64,000 nucleotides of DNA, from the NCBI GenBank assembly GCA_047495785.1, contig JBLDXI010000004.1, positions 744,001 to 808,000 on the forward strand, read 5' to 3'. The notes beneath the pieces were generated by a model that saw nothing but the letters and a program-made list of their open reading frames with translations, was not told where the DNA came from and made no database searches. The stretch comes from Lepidodermella squamata. Lineage: Eukaryota; Gastrotricha. The first letter of the stretch is position 1. Every line of letters starts with the position of its first letter. Of this stretch, positions 45,241-56,583 are shown in pieces. A program made the position numbers and the translations under genes.

Positions 45241-46638
45241 ATGATTCGCGACCGTAGACGCAAGGCTCTTCTAATCGGCTTAGCGTTGCATTTACGCCGA
45301 AAACGAGCACAGAAAAAAGTGCGTCGTTATGGCATTCACCCGGTGAATCGGCAACGGCCAATGCTGGGTCATTTCCATTGTCTACACCGCGAGCTGCTGA
45401 TGGATAATGAGCGATTTCAAAATTATTATCGCCTCGATATTGCCGCATTCAACAAACTTGTCGCACTGGTACGGCCTATTACTGCCAAGCCGTCGATATT
45501 CGGCCGGCATGGCATCTCGCTCGAAGAAAAAATGGCGCTGACCGTTCGTTTTTTAGCAACTGGAGAGTCGATGACAAGCCTGTCATACTCGTTTCGAATG
45601 GGCGTGGCAACAGTTCATTCGATTTTGAAAAGAACTATGCGTGCGATCTCAACCGCCCTAATGCCAATTTACATGCCGACTCCCACCGCTGAAACGTGGC
45701 GAGAGAACGCCGCCGAGTTTGGCCAGTACTGGAATTTGCCGTTCTGCTGCGGCGCGGTAGACGGAAAACACTGCGTCATCGTTCGTCCGGCAAAATCTGG
45801 GAGCGAATATTATAATTATAAGGTTGGTAGCAATTTTTATTTATTTATTTATTTATTTATTTTTTATTTTATTTTATTTTATTTTATTTAAAAAAATATT
45901 CTCAAAATTAAATTGTAAATTTTTAATTTTAATTTTTTTGGTTTTTTTTTATTTATTTTTTTATTTTTTTAGGGAACTTACTCGATTGTGCTAATGGCGG
46001 TGGTTGACGCCAAGTATCGCTTCTGCCTGGTCGATGTCGGTGCCCACGGCCGTTTCAGTGACGGCGGGGTATTCAAGAATAGCGGCCTGCTGGAATATTG
46101 CAGCAACACCACGCCAACAGAGTCTATTCCTCTACCTGGTGGCAATATGAAGGCGAACCATTATTTTGTTGGCGATGCGGCGTTCGGGCTAGACTGGAAC
46201 TTCCTTTCACCCTATCCCGGACAAACATCCGGAAATTTGCCGGCTAATAAGCAAACTTTTAATTATCGTTTATCTCGCGGTCGGCGTGTCGTCGAAAACG
46301 CATTCGGCATTGCATCAGCTAGATTCCGCCTACTTCGGAAAGTGATGGAGTTGAGCCCAGAAATGGCAGAAGACGCCGTGCTGGCCATCTGTACGCTTCA
46401 TAATTTCGCAATGGCCGAGGTTTCTAACTACAACATCGGCGATCGCGAGGCGTGGGACACGTGGCAGGAGATCGAGAAAGAAGGCGCGCTTCCGAATTTC
46501 GTCCCAGAGAATATTCGCGTCACCGAGAAAAAGGGTTTCGACCACGGCCAGCAGTTGCGCTCGAATTTAACCATCTGGTTCCAGTCCGAATCGGGCATGG
46601 TTGCCTGGCAGTCAAAAATGCTGAATCGAAAATTCTAA
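45241..46638 (+). CDS. PIF/Harbinger DDE transposase (HARBI1-like nuclease), 415 aa
   Basis: Exon 1 45241-45822 and exon 2 45973-46638 join in phase 0. The 150-bp intron between them has a TTTATTTATTTA tract. The N-terminal half has a helix-turn-helix region (LEEKMALTVRFLATGESMTS, MGVATVHSILKRTMRAI). The catalytic part shows CCGAVDGKHCVI (first Asp), a second Asp in GRFSDGGVFKNSG, YFVGDAAFGLDWNFLSPYPG, and the glutamate in GRRVVENAFGIASARFRLL. The length matches the family (about 350-450 aa). The product cuts and inserts DNA at TWA targets in the nucleus. The frame is intact, so the element could be recently active or able to mobilise relatives. Confidence 0.95.
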
Positions 46639-47129
46639 ATTTCAGCAGTCGGTTTCTGTCGATTTTTAATATTCGCACTAAAATGATTAACATCTCATGA
46701 ATGTAAATTCATTTTCTCATTTCTGATTTTCGCATTTTGCATCCTTATACTGTGCTTCGACTTGATTTGCTTTCATTTTTACTATAGAACAACATGTTTG
46801 GCTTGATAAATGCGATAATAGTAAAATTATATATGCTCGTGTTGCTTTTTACGTCATCTACCTTTATTTGAAAACATTTTTTTAATTGGGACCGAAATGA
46901 AAAAAAAGTTGCTGTACCCGGCCGTTTTCCGCTATATAAAAGTGCGTGCGCTCGTTGAGAGGTATGCGCGCTAACTTCGGGAGAAGAACAATAGAACGTC
47001 GGACGTCTCGCTGCGCGCGCGCGTCCGAATTGCCACTGATAACACCGTCCGACGTTTCGCTTCACTTTTCCGAAGTTTGCGAGTTGCTAACCGAAGTTTT
47101 CGCCGTCCGACGCATTTGTGAAAGCACCA

Positions 47130-48032
47130 TAATATCGTTAGCCATGGTACAGCAAGTATTATGGCACGCTTGTAAATAGTTCAATAAAATTTCGAATAAG
47201 TCTTTTTTGCAACCATGAATTTTCCGTCTGACTTTTTTCTGTGTGATCCGTATGTCATGTTAGCAATTCCAGTCGAAAAAACACAACTAGCGTGAGTGGG
47301 GATATTTTGGAAAAAACCCATGTTTTTCGAGGATTAAAATGAATTTGAATTTGAATTTGAATACCAATTGATTAATTCGAAACGAATACAGTTATAGCAA
47401 CTGGACTAGATACAGACAAACATTTCAATCAAAATCAACTCACTTAAATACTTATCGACTCACGACATGGTGGCAACCTGTTGCTTATCTTCATCATTCA
47501 TGTCCGCAGTCAATCGCTCAATTCTTCAATCCTCCGCCGTATTATTGAAAGAGGTGACGATGTTAACTCAGCAGCAGCATTCACACAGCAAATTCGATCC
47601 GAATACCAGCAGAAGTAACGCCAAGATCATTTTCAAGTCAAAGCTTTCACTCAAACTGAGCAAGAGTTATCTGAGTAGGACATCTTCTAACTCAGAAAGT
47701 CGAAATTAAGCAAAACTGTTAACGCCGACACCTAGTTAACACAAGTAAAAGACATTTCATTTCATCATTTCACCACCGATATGGGCAGGAACTTCAAAAT
47801 GTCCTTTCAAAGTGTTATGGAAACTTTAAACAGCCAAATGCCAGCTAAAACTTGCGTGCAGTCACGCAGCTCGCAAATCTCCCGCCACGGGTGAAGGATT
47901 TAATTATAAGAAAATAATTTTTTTCCAACGAATACATTTTTTTTATAACAAATCAAATTCTTTTCCAAGAGCTAATTTTATTTTGTTTTGATTTACCGCA
48001 GCCACTATTAGTGATTTGAGCGAAAATTAATA
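47130..48032. other. Right part of the 14.28-kb insertion; possible degenerate retroelement leader
   Basis: A GAATTT/GAATTTGAATTT run lies at about 47341-47361. At 47465 the sequence ACATGGTGGCAACC resembles an LTR end plus primer-binding site of another retroelement, followed by an 80-codon frame (TTG start at 47467) with no recognised domain. No matching LTR was found, so this is only a suggestion. Confidence 0.3.
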
Positions 48033-48055
48033 TGTGAACGGCGGCGCCCGTATGA

Positions 48056-48379
48056 ATGTTTCCGCGGCAAGGCGATTTCCGTCGCGATTTTCGACAGCAA
48101 AGCGGTCCGCCACGTCGGTATCAACCTGCACCTCGCCAGCAGTCACCAAGCCGATTTCCTGACCGTTTTCAGGAGCGCCCGCAGCAATTTCGCGGACGAC
48201 AGCGATCAGGTAATGATAATAATAACGAAGAGGGTTGTTGGCACTGCCACAAACCGGGACATTTTAGGCGAGATTGCCGGTCATATAGGCAGGACTTAGA
48301 GCGGAATAGTCGCCAGCCGCCTTACCAGGGAAAAGGGGGGCGGCCGGCCTCAAGGCGCCAAGGTCGGCCGAACTATTGA
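48056..48379 (+). CDS. gag: gag polyprotein of Ty3/gypsy element, C-terminal part with zinc knuckle
   Basis: This is the continuation of gag after the 14.28-kb insertion. It is Arg/Gln/Pro-rich (FPRQGDFRRDFRQQSGPPRR), then has a canonical CCHC knuckle at 48236-48277 (CWHCHKPGHFRRDC, C-x2-C-x4-H-x4-C) that binds the element RNA. It ends with TGA at 48377-48379. The frame is closed directly upstream of 48056 by a TGA created at the insertion edge, showing that it was formerly continuous with 33053-33776. It overlaps the pol frame, which is offset by -1. Confidence 0.85.
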   Translation: MFPRQGDFRRDFRQQSGPPRRYQPAPRQQSPSRFPDRFQERPQQFRGRQRSGNDNNNEEGCWHCHKPGHFRRDCRSYRQDLERNSRQPPYQGKGGRPASRRQGRPNY

Positions 48380-51171
48380 AGAATTTCTCAAAAGCGCCGA
48401 GTTGCACTCGCAAATCGGAGCGCAACATCAAATCAAACCAAAATTGTAAATGTAAATGTAATCTATCTCATTCTTTTTCCCAAAAATCCAACAACCACGT
48501 CGAAGAAGACAAATTCCAAAATTCTCAAAGTCATGAAATGTGTCAAAATTGTGAAACGGATTCCGAAGAAATACCCATAATCGGCAATATCAAGCTTGGT
48601 GGGTTTGGTCTAAAAGTTACAATTTTGCCAGACAAAACCCAAAATTCCACAAATTTTCGAAATTCCAAGGATTCTAACGATTTTCTTCTCGATATAGCGG
48701 CGCCACAGTCAGCTGTGCTAACGCCGACCTGTTACCGAAAAATGCCAAAAATTTTTCCAGCAAAAGCAGCAGGACCGGATGGTAATCTTTTACCCGTAAT
48801 TGGAAAATCTCTTTTGAATCTCCAAATTGGGTCAAATTCTGTCCAACACCCGTTTTTGTTTGTGAAAGGTCTCAGGGTTCCGGGTCTCATCGGCAGCGAT
48901 TTCATTCGCGAACATGTACCGCACACAGACTGGAAAAATGGGTCCATTTCTTTCAAAGGCGAGAAAATTGCTTTGACCAGTTATTCAAAAGAGGGTTGCT
49001 ATGCGATAAGTGCGCCGCGAGATTTAACAATTCCTGCGCGAAGCAAGATTTTCTTTTATGGTAATGTCCAGGGTCAAGTAGCAGAGAATTCACTCCTATT
49101 AGTCGAGCCCATGGATACGCGCGACGCAAAAGATCTCATCCTAACTGCGAGTTCTATTGGCCGCGTTAGTGACGGGCAGGTCCCTATTCAGATGATAAAT
49201 CTAGGAGACCAAGATGTGCAGATTCGCGAGGGTAGGAAAATTGCGCTTTCTTCACCTGCCGAAGGTGAAAGCTCTTCTGTGGCGTTTATAGGCGCTTCTT
49301 TCAGCGAATTAAACAAAAATTTGCCGCGAAAACCAAACAAGAAAGGAAACAAAAACACGTTTGTAGGTCAAATTTCGTCGCCCTCGTCGCCGTCGTCGTC
49401 AAGGTCACCGTCGTATCTGTTGAGTCCGTCCGAGAAGGATCGAAAACTGAAAGAACTTCTGCCAGACATCTCCCTTGCCGACTGTGCTCTCCAAGGAGAT
49501 GACCTCGAAAGGCTCAAAGCGATCCTCATTGACTATCACGACTGTTATAGCAAGAACGAGGATGATTCAGGGTACTGTGACCTAATAAAACACGAGATCG
49601 ACTACAAAGGCCCCGTTGTCAACATCGGTTATCGCCGCTCGAATCCCTACCAGGACGAACTTTTACGCAAAGAAGTTGATAAATTGATTCGACAGGGAGT
49701 CGTAAAAGAATGTTTTTCACCATTCAGTAGCCCCGCAGTTCTTATACGAAAATCCAGCGGTGCCTACAGATTTGTTGTCGATTTTCGTTCTGCCAACAGG
49801 TACATTTCGTTACCGAGCATCTATCAACTTCCAAATACATTCGATAATGTTAAAGCGAAGTATTTTTGCGTCAATGATATTTTTAATGCATTCAGCTCGG
49901 CGGCCCTGCATGAAAATTCGCAGAAATACACCGCGTTTTGTGTCAAAAATAAGAACTCTCAGTTAAAAAGCTACTGTTTCCGGGTACTGCCCCAAGGTAT
50001 GAGACAATCGCCTTCAAGCTTCGTTCGATTGATAACAATGCTAACTGAAGATTTATCTGGCGTTCTAGTGTACGTCGATGATGTGTGCATTTACGGCGAA
50101 ACTCCGTCGCAGTTACTCGATCGTTACGAGGCGTTTCTTCAAGTAATTCGAAAATCTGGGTTAAAATTGGCAATGAAGAAAGCCAAATTAGGCGTCACCA
50201 GAGCTGTTTTTGCAGGGGCATTGCTCACAGATAAGGGCATTCTTCCAAATTTCGATAAATTAAAAGCAGTCGAAGATTGGCCTAGACCCACTAACCTTGA
50301 GTCACTTCGAAGATTTCTAGGATTCACCAACTATTACAGTCGCTTCTGTCCCAGATACGCTATTATTGCAGCTCCTCTGAACCGTATGACGTCGAAAAAG
50401 GTCAAATTTGAGTGGACTTCAGAGGCGGAAGATTCGTTTCAGCAGTTGAAGAAGTCGCTTCTGTCTCCACCCGTGATGGGTCCAGCTTTGTATGATAAAA
50501 ATTCACGTTTCATCATCGAAACCGATGCTTCAAATGTCGGCATTGGTGGTACTCTAGCACAGAGACAGTGTGATAATTCCGGAAAGTGTAAAACCAAGCT
50601 AATTGCCTTTTTCTCACGTCCGTTGACACGAGCCGAGCGTGGTGAAACTACGCAGGCCAGAGAGATGATCGCCATCGGCGCGTGCTTGAAATATTTTTCA
50701 CCTTACCTCATTAATAGCGAACTAGCTAGAGGATTGAATGCTTCCGCAGACGAAACTACCTTTGATTTGTATACAGATCATGCCTCCTTACTTGGCCTAA
50801 TGAAACATAAGGATGCATTCAGCAAACTCGGGAGACTAGCAAGATTTGTGTCGCAATATAATTTCTCGTTCCATCACAAAAAGGGGACTAATTTGGCAGG
50901 TCCCGATGCTCTAAGTCGCCGTAGTGATTACTACATCGATCCCATTGAAGAAGCTCGAAACGATGCCAAGTTGATATTGTTCCAGAAAAAGTTCGAAAGA
51001 GAAGATAACAAGTCCGAGGATGTAAACAACAGTACACCATATGATTTATCGATTTCCGAGATCAGCTATATATTTGATGATGATGAGCTCATGAAAGGGC
51101 GTTACTTCGGTGATTTGTATGTGAGTTGGCGAAAAGTAAAATCGAGTCACTATTTCTTTCTTGCCTCTTAA
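48376..51171 (+). CDS. pol: pol polyprotein of Ty3/gypsy element: protease, RT, RNase H; integrase missing
   Basis: A 931-codon frame in -1 relation to gag. It opens upstream of the gag stop, near a GGAAAAGGGGGG run that could serve frameshifting. Protease region: LLDIAAPQSAVL (the expected Asp-Thr/Ser-Gly is Asp-Ile-Ala) and GLIGSDFI. RT: SSPAVLIRKSSGAYRFVVDF, CVNDIFNAF, LPQGMRQSPSSF, and YVDD at 50071-50082. Connection: LRRFLGFTNYYSRF. RNase H: ETDASNVGIGG, AREMIAI, LYTDHASLLGL, NLAGPDALSR. From 51038 the sequence equals 23091 onward, the start of copy B, and the frame ends at 51171. No integrase zinc motif or DDE follows and no 3' LTR is seen, so the element is truncated and immobile by itself. 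Confidence 0.95.
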   Translation: MKNFSKAPSCTRKSERNIKSNQNCKCKCNLSHSFSQKSNNHVEEDKFQNSQSHEMCQNCETDSEEIPIIGNIKLGGFGLKVTILPDKTQNSTNFRNSKDSNDFLLDIAAPQSAVLTPTCYRKMPKIFPAKAAGPDGNLLPVIGKSLLNLQIGSNSVQHPFLFVKGLRVPGLIGSDFIREHVPHTDWKNGSISFKGEKIALTSYSKEGCYAISAPRDLTIPARSKIFFYGNVQGQVAENSLLLVEPMDTRDAKDLILTASSIGRVSDGQVPIQMINLGDQDVQIREGRKIALSSPAEGESSSVAFIGASFSELNKNLPRKPNKKGNKNTFVGQISSPSSPSSSRSPSYLLSPSEKDRKLKELLPDISLADCALQGDDLERLKAILIDYHDCYSKNEDDSGYCDLIKHEIDYKGPVVNIGYRRSNPYQDELLRKEVDKLIRQGVVKECFSPFSSPAVLIRKSSGAYRFVVDFRSANRYISLPSIYQLPNTFDNVKAKYFCVNDIFNAFSSAALHENSQKYTAFCVKNKNSQLKSYCFRVLPQGMRQSPSSFVRLITMLTEDLSGVLVYVDDVCIYGETPSQLLDRYEAFLQVIRKSGLKLAMKKAKLGVTRAVFAGALLTDKGILPNFDKLKAVEDWPRPTNLESLRRFLGFTNYYSRFCPRYAIIAAPLNRMTSKKVKFEWTSEAEDSFQQLKKSLLSPPVMGPALYDKNSRFIIETDASNVGIGGTLAQRQCDNSGKCKTKLIAFFSRPLTRAERGETTQAREMIAIGACLKYFSPYLINSELARGLNASADETTFDLYTDHASLLGLMKHKDAFSKLGRLARFVSQYNFSFHHKKGTNLAGPDALSRRSDYYIDPIEEARNDAKLILFQKKFEREDNKSEDVNNSTPYDLSISEISYIFDDDELMKGRYFGDLYVSWRKVKSSHYFFLAS

Positions 51172-51393
51172 ACACCTCAAGAAGTGGCTCCAGAGGCCCG
51201 ACACCAAACCATGGCTGAAAATCCCACAATTGATTTTGTGAAAACTGGAACATCCACGTTTCTTAAACATTTCAGTCGTCTTATTTATATGAGTAATTTT
51301 ATATTTTATATCAAATTATCCCCCGAATTCAAACAATTCAATTTCTCGCGAAATGCTTATTAGTGAACAGCTAGAGATCACGATGGACTGAAA

Positions 51394-52147
51394 AATTGGT
51401 CAAATAATTGAGCGGAATAATTGAACTGATTCCGCTTATATACGCTAAGAACAAACAGATCGAAGGGTGCCGCCTGAAAACCGCTGGCTGCTCGCCCAAT
51501 ATCGAGCTGTTTTCACCACAGTCTTTCGCTAACAAGTTCAACTGTCTCACAGGCGTAAGATTCAAAGTTGAATTCGATCATAAGCTTAATTTGAATTCTC
51601 TAGGTAGTTATGCGGTGTAAAACACCGCTTCGCAAGTTCTGCAATGGATTCTGCCAGCAGGACTCACAAATTGTAATATTTCGGCCTAATTATGCACTTT
51701 TTTGCTCTTACACTGCTTTTCCGCAGGAAGCCGTATTTTCAGACTCGAGAGACTTTGCAGATAACTACGAGCAATGTCTGCGTAGCATTGGCCCAATTCT
51801 CAATTTGGGGTCAGCACGGGTTTGTAAATTTCATTCACAATAGTTTCTAAGCTTTAAAATTTGGGGTTGTACTAAAAGGCCTGACCGGATCCAAAATGAA
51901 TTACTACCTAAATTGTGGGAAACAACCCGCCGAAGTTACGAGCGCCTACTTGGATTTATCGAAAGAACTAGGTGGATGGACGATAGCAGCGTGTATGATT
52001 CGATGCCACCTTGGGCGCCTAACTACCCGAGGCGGAGGACATGCGTCGGGATTGCCAGAATAATCGACAAAGCATTGTACCTCACCGATGGATCTTGCAA
52101 GCTTCCTTCGGCTTTGCATTTATTTGTGAAACTTTTTGTACACAGTC
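51394..52147 (+). pseudogene. Cys-rich/CTLD family remnant, exons 7-10, copy B
   Basis: Same lesions as the copy at 23447-24200: truncated exon 7, intact exons 8 (51604-51672) and 9 (from 51727), frameshifted CTLD. One silent C-to-T change is seen at the last codon of exon 8. The shared lesions show that inactivation preceded the duplication. Confidence 0.75.
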
Positions 52148-53037
52148 ATGTTGTCGAAAAACTTATGCAGACTTGCGTAAAAATAATTTACGGAGCTTGG
52201 ACAAAATAAAGCGGAGGATCTCTGTGTGATTTATCCCTAATTCCACGATTAAAAAGCAACGATCCCAGATTTACGTGTCGTCTGGCTTGCAGATCATCAT
52301 TTTTTCACCGCCAATTTAAAATGTTGGCCAGAATGGGTCACGTTCTATATTTCCGCTCTATTTTCGAGTTCAAAAGACAATGCTTCAGTAAAAAAAATCA
52401 CAGTGCTTATTCTTCCAGACACGAAAAGGTTGCTAGCAAAAAATAACGCATGATTTTTCCAGATTGTCGATATAAACTCATTCAATGTTAAATGATTGGG
52501 TGATCATTTTATTGTTTTCAAGTCCCATTTATTGTTCCTGCCAAAGTAGGCCACGTTCTATTTCCGTTATCAATCGGGTTCACATGACAATTTTTATGAA
52601 CCCAATTTCCCAATTCACTATTGTAGGAGGCAATTTTCCAAGCTCATGATTACCAAAACGAATACGTGTGGATTTCGCAATCCGATAATCCCAAAAATGC
52701 CAGCATCCGATCTATAGTTCTCTAGGCTAATACATAAATCTAAACCTTTAAAAAAAAGCAATCGATAAAATTGCTTGTCCAGCGACCAGCGACTTAATTG
52801 TCAGTAAGTAGGCCACGTTCTGTTTCCGCTTTTTCTCGAGTTCACAAGACAATTTAAAACGAAACTTTTGATATCACAATGCTGGTAGACAATTTTAAAG
52901 CTCGTGCTCGCACACAAAAGATGATGCGTGGTTTTTCTAATGAGGCACGAAGAGCTCACTTTATTTCATTCAATTCAATTTTCCAAACATTTTCATATTG
53001 GGTTATTTTCTTCCATTTTTGAACTAGTTTTCATTTT

Positions 53038-53442
53038 ATGATGGCTTGCCATTATTTTGCGCTGCTATCAGTTCTGACGATAGCGCTGATGGACCAGGGA
53101 GTCATAGCTGCGCAATCGCATGTGCGATGCTACTCACAGCTGAATAACCGATTCAAATCATGCAACGAAGCTTCACAAGGCTGCGATGCACTCAGCGAAT
53201 ATCAAGTGAGCTTTATTTTATAATAGTATCTGTCTTTATTAACTAAGTACAAACATAGGATGGCACTGTTTTCGCGAACGCCAGTGACTGCAATAAAGGC
53301 GTATGATTTAATTACGTGATCACTGATGATTCATTACAACAATTGTTGGCAACAGAGCGTTGTTATGTGCTACAAATACGAGGCTCTTACTCCGTCGTGC
53401 GTGCCTGGAAACATCAGATGCGACGAGGTGTTCCAAATGACG
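53038..53442 (+). pseudogene. Cys-rich family remnant, exons 1-3, copy B
   Basis: Exons 53038-53205, 53259-53300 and 53356-53442 are identical by eye to 25091-25495, with a clean signal peptide and splice sites. Here no foldback element intervenes downstream, yet exon 4 is still not found. Loss of the 3' part therefore did not result from that insertion. Confidence 0.65.
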
Positions 53443-56400
53443 GTATGTTCTTTTGAACGATTATTCGCGAGCTTTCTCGCCACATCACCGCTCATGCAAA
53501 TTTCAATACGAATACGAATGATTTCATTTTTCTTCCACGCGACTAAGGGGTCTATACCCTTTCGGGTTTTGTGGAAGGCGAAGGAAGCAAAATTTAAGAA
53601 AAATCGCCCGTTTTTCTTGGGTCGTCCTCGAGAGCCGTCGGTTTTTTTCTAATACAGTGCACCCCCGATATCTGCATGGGGGCCGGGTCCAGGGTCGTGC
53701 AATTATCGAGGGAAACATTTAACGGGGGCTGTACATGAGTCAGGGATTAAGTTTGAGCGAGTTGCTAGCCAGATGGCGCTGAGCAAACAGTAAACATGAC
53801 AACGAGTCTTCATTTTTTATTTCGCCTTTCTTATTTTCAGCGGCCTGTGGAAACTCGTATTCACGAAATTTCAAATTACCGCTTAATTGGGATTAATGAT
53901 ATGGGCTCAATGCCAGGACTTCACAATGGGACATTGAAGTTATCATTGCCGAATCACTTTTGCGCGTGGATAAGATTATAAAAACTTTTCAGGAATTTTA
54001 ACGCAAAATTCACAAACCCTATCAATTTATTTTTCATTTATTCTTGTTAATGCAAAATTGACTAGTGATCGGAAATATTGCCTATTTATTTAGTCGTACA
54101 TTAAAGCTTCTGCTCCTATTGTAGAGTTTCACAAAATAATATGAAATATTTCCGATAATGTTTACGAAGTTGGGCTGTCTCTTCCTTTTTTCTTTCATGA
54201 AATTCATCGAATTAATGGCATTGAGCGATCACAGACTTGGTAATTTTAAGTCATAAGACGTGTGGTTCCGTCAAGAGGAAACATCGATTCGATAGGAAAA
54301 TTGATTGAATGAATGAATTATCATCTTCCCGGACCTGGTCTGATTTCCATTCAAATGGCCTAATAAGATCAGAGCAGTTTGATAAATCGGGCAGAAGCTC
54401 CCGCCGACCCTCCTCGTGATGTTGCAATTTTCAAAGTCAAAATTAAAATATAAAATGCTGTGAATGAACCGGGAAAATTGCAAGGGCGTTGAGTTCTTAG
54501 TATTCAATATTGTCATTTGAGATTAATTACATGTGTGTTAGTGGTTCCTAGCTAAGGGTTTTGAGCCCTACTAGAGACAGGTCTCAAAGTCAGACCGGAA
54601 CCCGACCCGTACCCGGCCCGGCCCGATCCGGGCTAAACCCTGCCCACTCCCATAACTGTGGCTTGTTATTTTAGTTACCGTTCTGCCCGAATCATTCCAC
54701 GCATTTTTCAAATGATGGCTGCCACCTGAAATTTAGTGGTTACCCAATGGATTACAATGGGTACTGATCACGTTATCTTTCGAACTCTCGATCTCAACAT
54801 CTATCGACTCTAGTTAAGTATGTTCTCTGCATCCTATCAACTGCTGCATCAAATTTTAAATTCTGAATTTTCGATAGGATTTTTTTACTTCAATTTTTAC
54901 TCGGATTTGCCGATTTTGTTATATCTGATTGGATATTGGAATTTGACATTTATTGGAGATATGAGATGGAAAGTGGCGAAATTCTGGCAAAAGGTCGCTC
55001 TTAACAGTTGCTGAGTGCTGGTTACTTCGATCTATTCAACCTGTTACCTGTTATCGCCCTTCCTGCTGGAACTATAAGTGTGTGATGAATTATTATATTG
55101 GTTTCATTTCATTCGCTCATTTGCTCATTTGCTGCCTTAAGAATAAAGATAAAGATGTACGGCACCAGGTCACGGTCACTCGTTTTTGCTACCTGTAGAA
55201 TCTTCGATCGAAGAATTCATGAAGAGCATGAGAAACATTTGAGTGAGAAATGAGAAAGGTTTATAGGCGAAGAAGCTGAGTTACTCCCTTCAAGAGTCCA
55301 AGAATCGCTGAGAACGCAAGATCGCTGCTAATGGCAATTTTATAGCCCCTGAACTGAAAATAGTAATATGGGATTCAACCGCTCCGCAGTTGTAAACAAC
55401 CGCTATAAAGTGGTCTAATGATATATAGTAATATGTGCTAGCACTGGCGGTTCCTTACGTCGCAACACGAACGATATGCTGATGGTCGTACGTAAGTGTT
55501 AGACGTGCCATCCTGGTGTCCTTCGAATCAGGACCCTTGGAAACTTGTCAATATGCCAACGAAAATAGGGATTCATTTTTTCACCACCAACGCATAACCC
55601 GACAAATGGCCAATTGTGACTTGCCCCATCCAGTAAAACCGAATACAGCCATTGCGGTCATGTCGGAGCATGGAGTCAAGCATTGCACACACAGTGCACA
55701 TGGGTGCATACAAACAAACAAAGAAACAAAGATTTCCACGACACGAACGGCGACAGTACGGGGGTTCCCCCGGCATTGTTCAGTGTTCGAGAAATTTCAT
55801 ACCTGTGTCTGATCGGTTGTATTGCATGGCGTTGATTGGCAGCCAAGAAAAGATCCATCTGCTGTGTCAAAGCATCGATAAAACGGCACAAAGTCTGCGT
55901 CCATTCTAACGACTGGTTTCGAGGAAATCAATAGGGTTCTATTGTTGAAAATCGGGGATTACACTTACTGTTTTCTCCTGTGATACATGAGAGCAGCGTG
56001 CTTCTAGCGCCTACCAGCTTCTAGTTGTTATAGAGATTATCGAAATAAATACTTTTCTTAAAATCTGTTCATATTGACTATTGACTAACTAACCGTTGGT
56101 CGAGGACATGAGCCATTTTGAGAAATACACGAACGCAGGCCGTTATTGTCGCAAATCCAAGCTTCGAAACTCTGTTACACCACTTAATAATTCATATAAT
56201 TAACTTCAATTCGAATCACTCACTAGGAAATCTTTGATAGTTGACCTGCAGAGATTGTACTGAGACTTGAAATTGATCCCGACAAATTCAGATATCTGGA
56301 ATTTTTATTTATTCAAAATTAAACTTTACAATTCATCACAAACAAATTTTGCTTGAAGAAATGACGAAGATAATAATTTCTGAATTTTGATTTATTTATT

Positions 56401-56583
56401 TCCTTGAACGACGGCTTCATTCACGTTCCCATCTTCACGCAAAATCAAAATCAATGACTTTTAATTTTTAATCACATATAGCGAAGCTTGATTACAAATT
56501 CACACGCTGTTCCTCAAATTTGGAAACAAAAATACTCCCTAGTTCGAGTGTCCAATTTCGCGAACTGATTTGATGATCGAAAG

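Larger units (their letters stand above)
43483..47129. mobile_element. Complete PIF/Harbinger transposon, 3647 bp, TSD taa
   Basis: The terminal inverted repeats share TGGTGCTTTCACAAATGCGT (21 identical bases, then one mismatch and GACG). Flanks are TAA at 43480-43482 and 47130-47132, the 3-bp TSD typical of PIF/Harbinger. Subterminal regions are rich in CGTCCGACG, CCGAAGT and GCGCGC units in both orientations. Two divergent genes are inside: a DDE transposase (plus) and a MADF-type DNA-binding protein (minus), the standard two-gene layout of the superfamily. The transposase frame is intact; the second gene has a frame break. Confidence 0.95.
33777..48054. mobile_element. 14.28-kb insertion with 22-bp perfect TIRs, unknown class, inside gypsy gag
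   Basis: The left end 33777-33798 begins CATACGGGCGCCGCC. The right end 48033-48054 is its exact reverse complement over 22 nt. Flanking bases give a 2-bp duplication AA (33775-33776 and 48055-48056). Removing the insertion plus one AA joins codon 33773-33775 to codon 48056 in the frame of the gag zinc-knuckle region. The block carries at least four small spliced genes (37033, minus 40119, 41722, 42929). Nested inside are a complete Harbinger element (43483-47129) and a hAT MITE (40797-41127); without them it is about 10.3 kb. I see no DDE transposase, integrase, polymerase or tyrosine recombinase that belongs to the block itself. Alternatives: inversion between short inverted repeats, or an assembly join. 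Confidence 0.65.

Noticed and set aside
43483-47129. Harbinger as the source of the 22-bp inverted repeat around 33777 and 48054
   Set aside because: Harbinger has its own ends and a TAA duplication well inside the block, so it is a separate later insertion.
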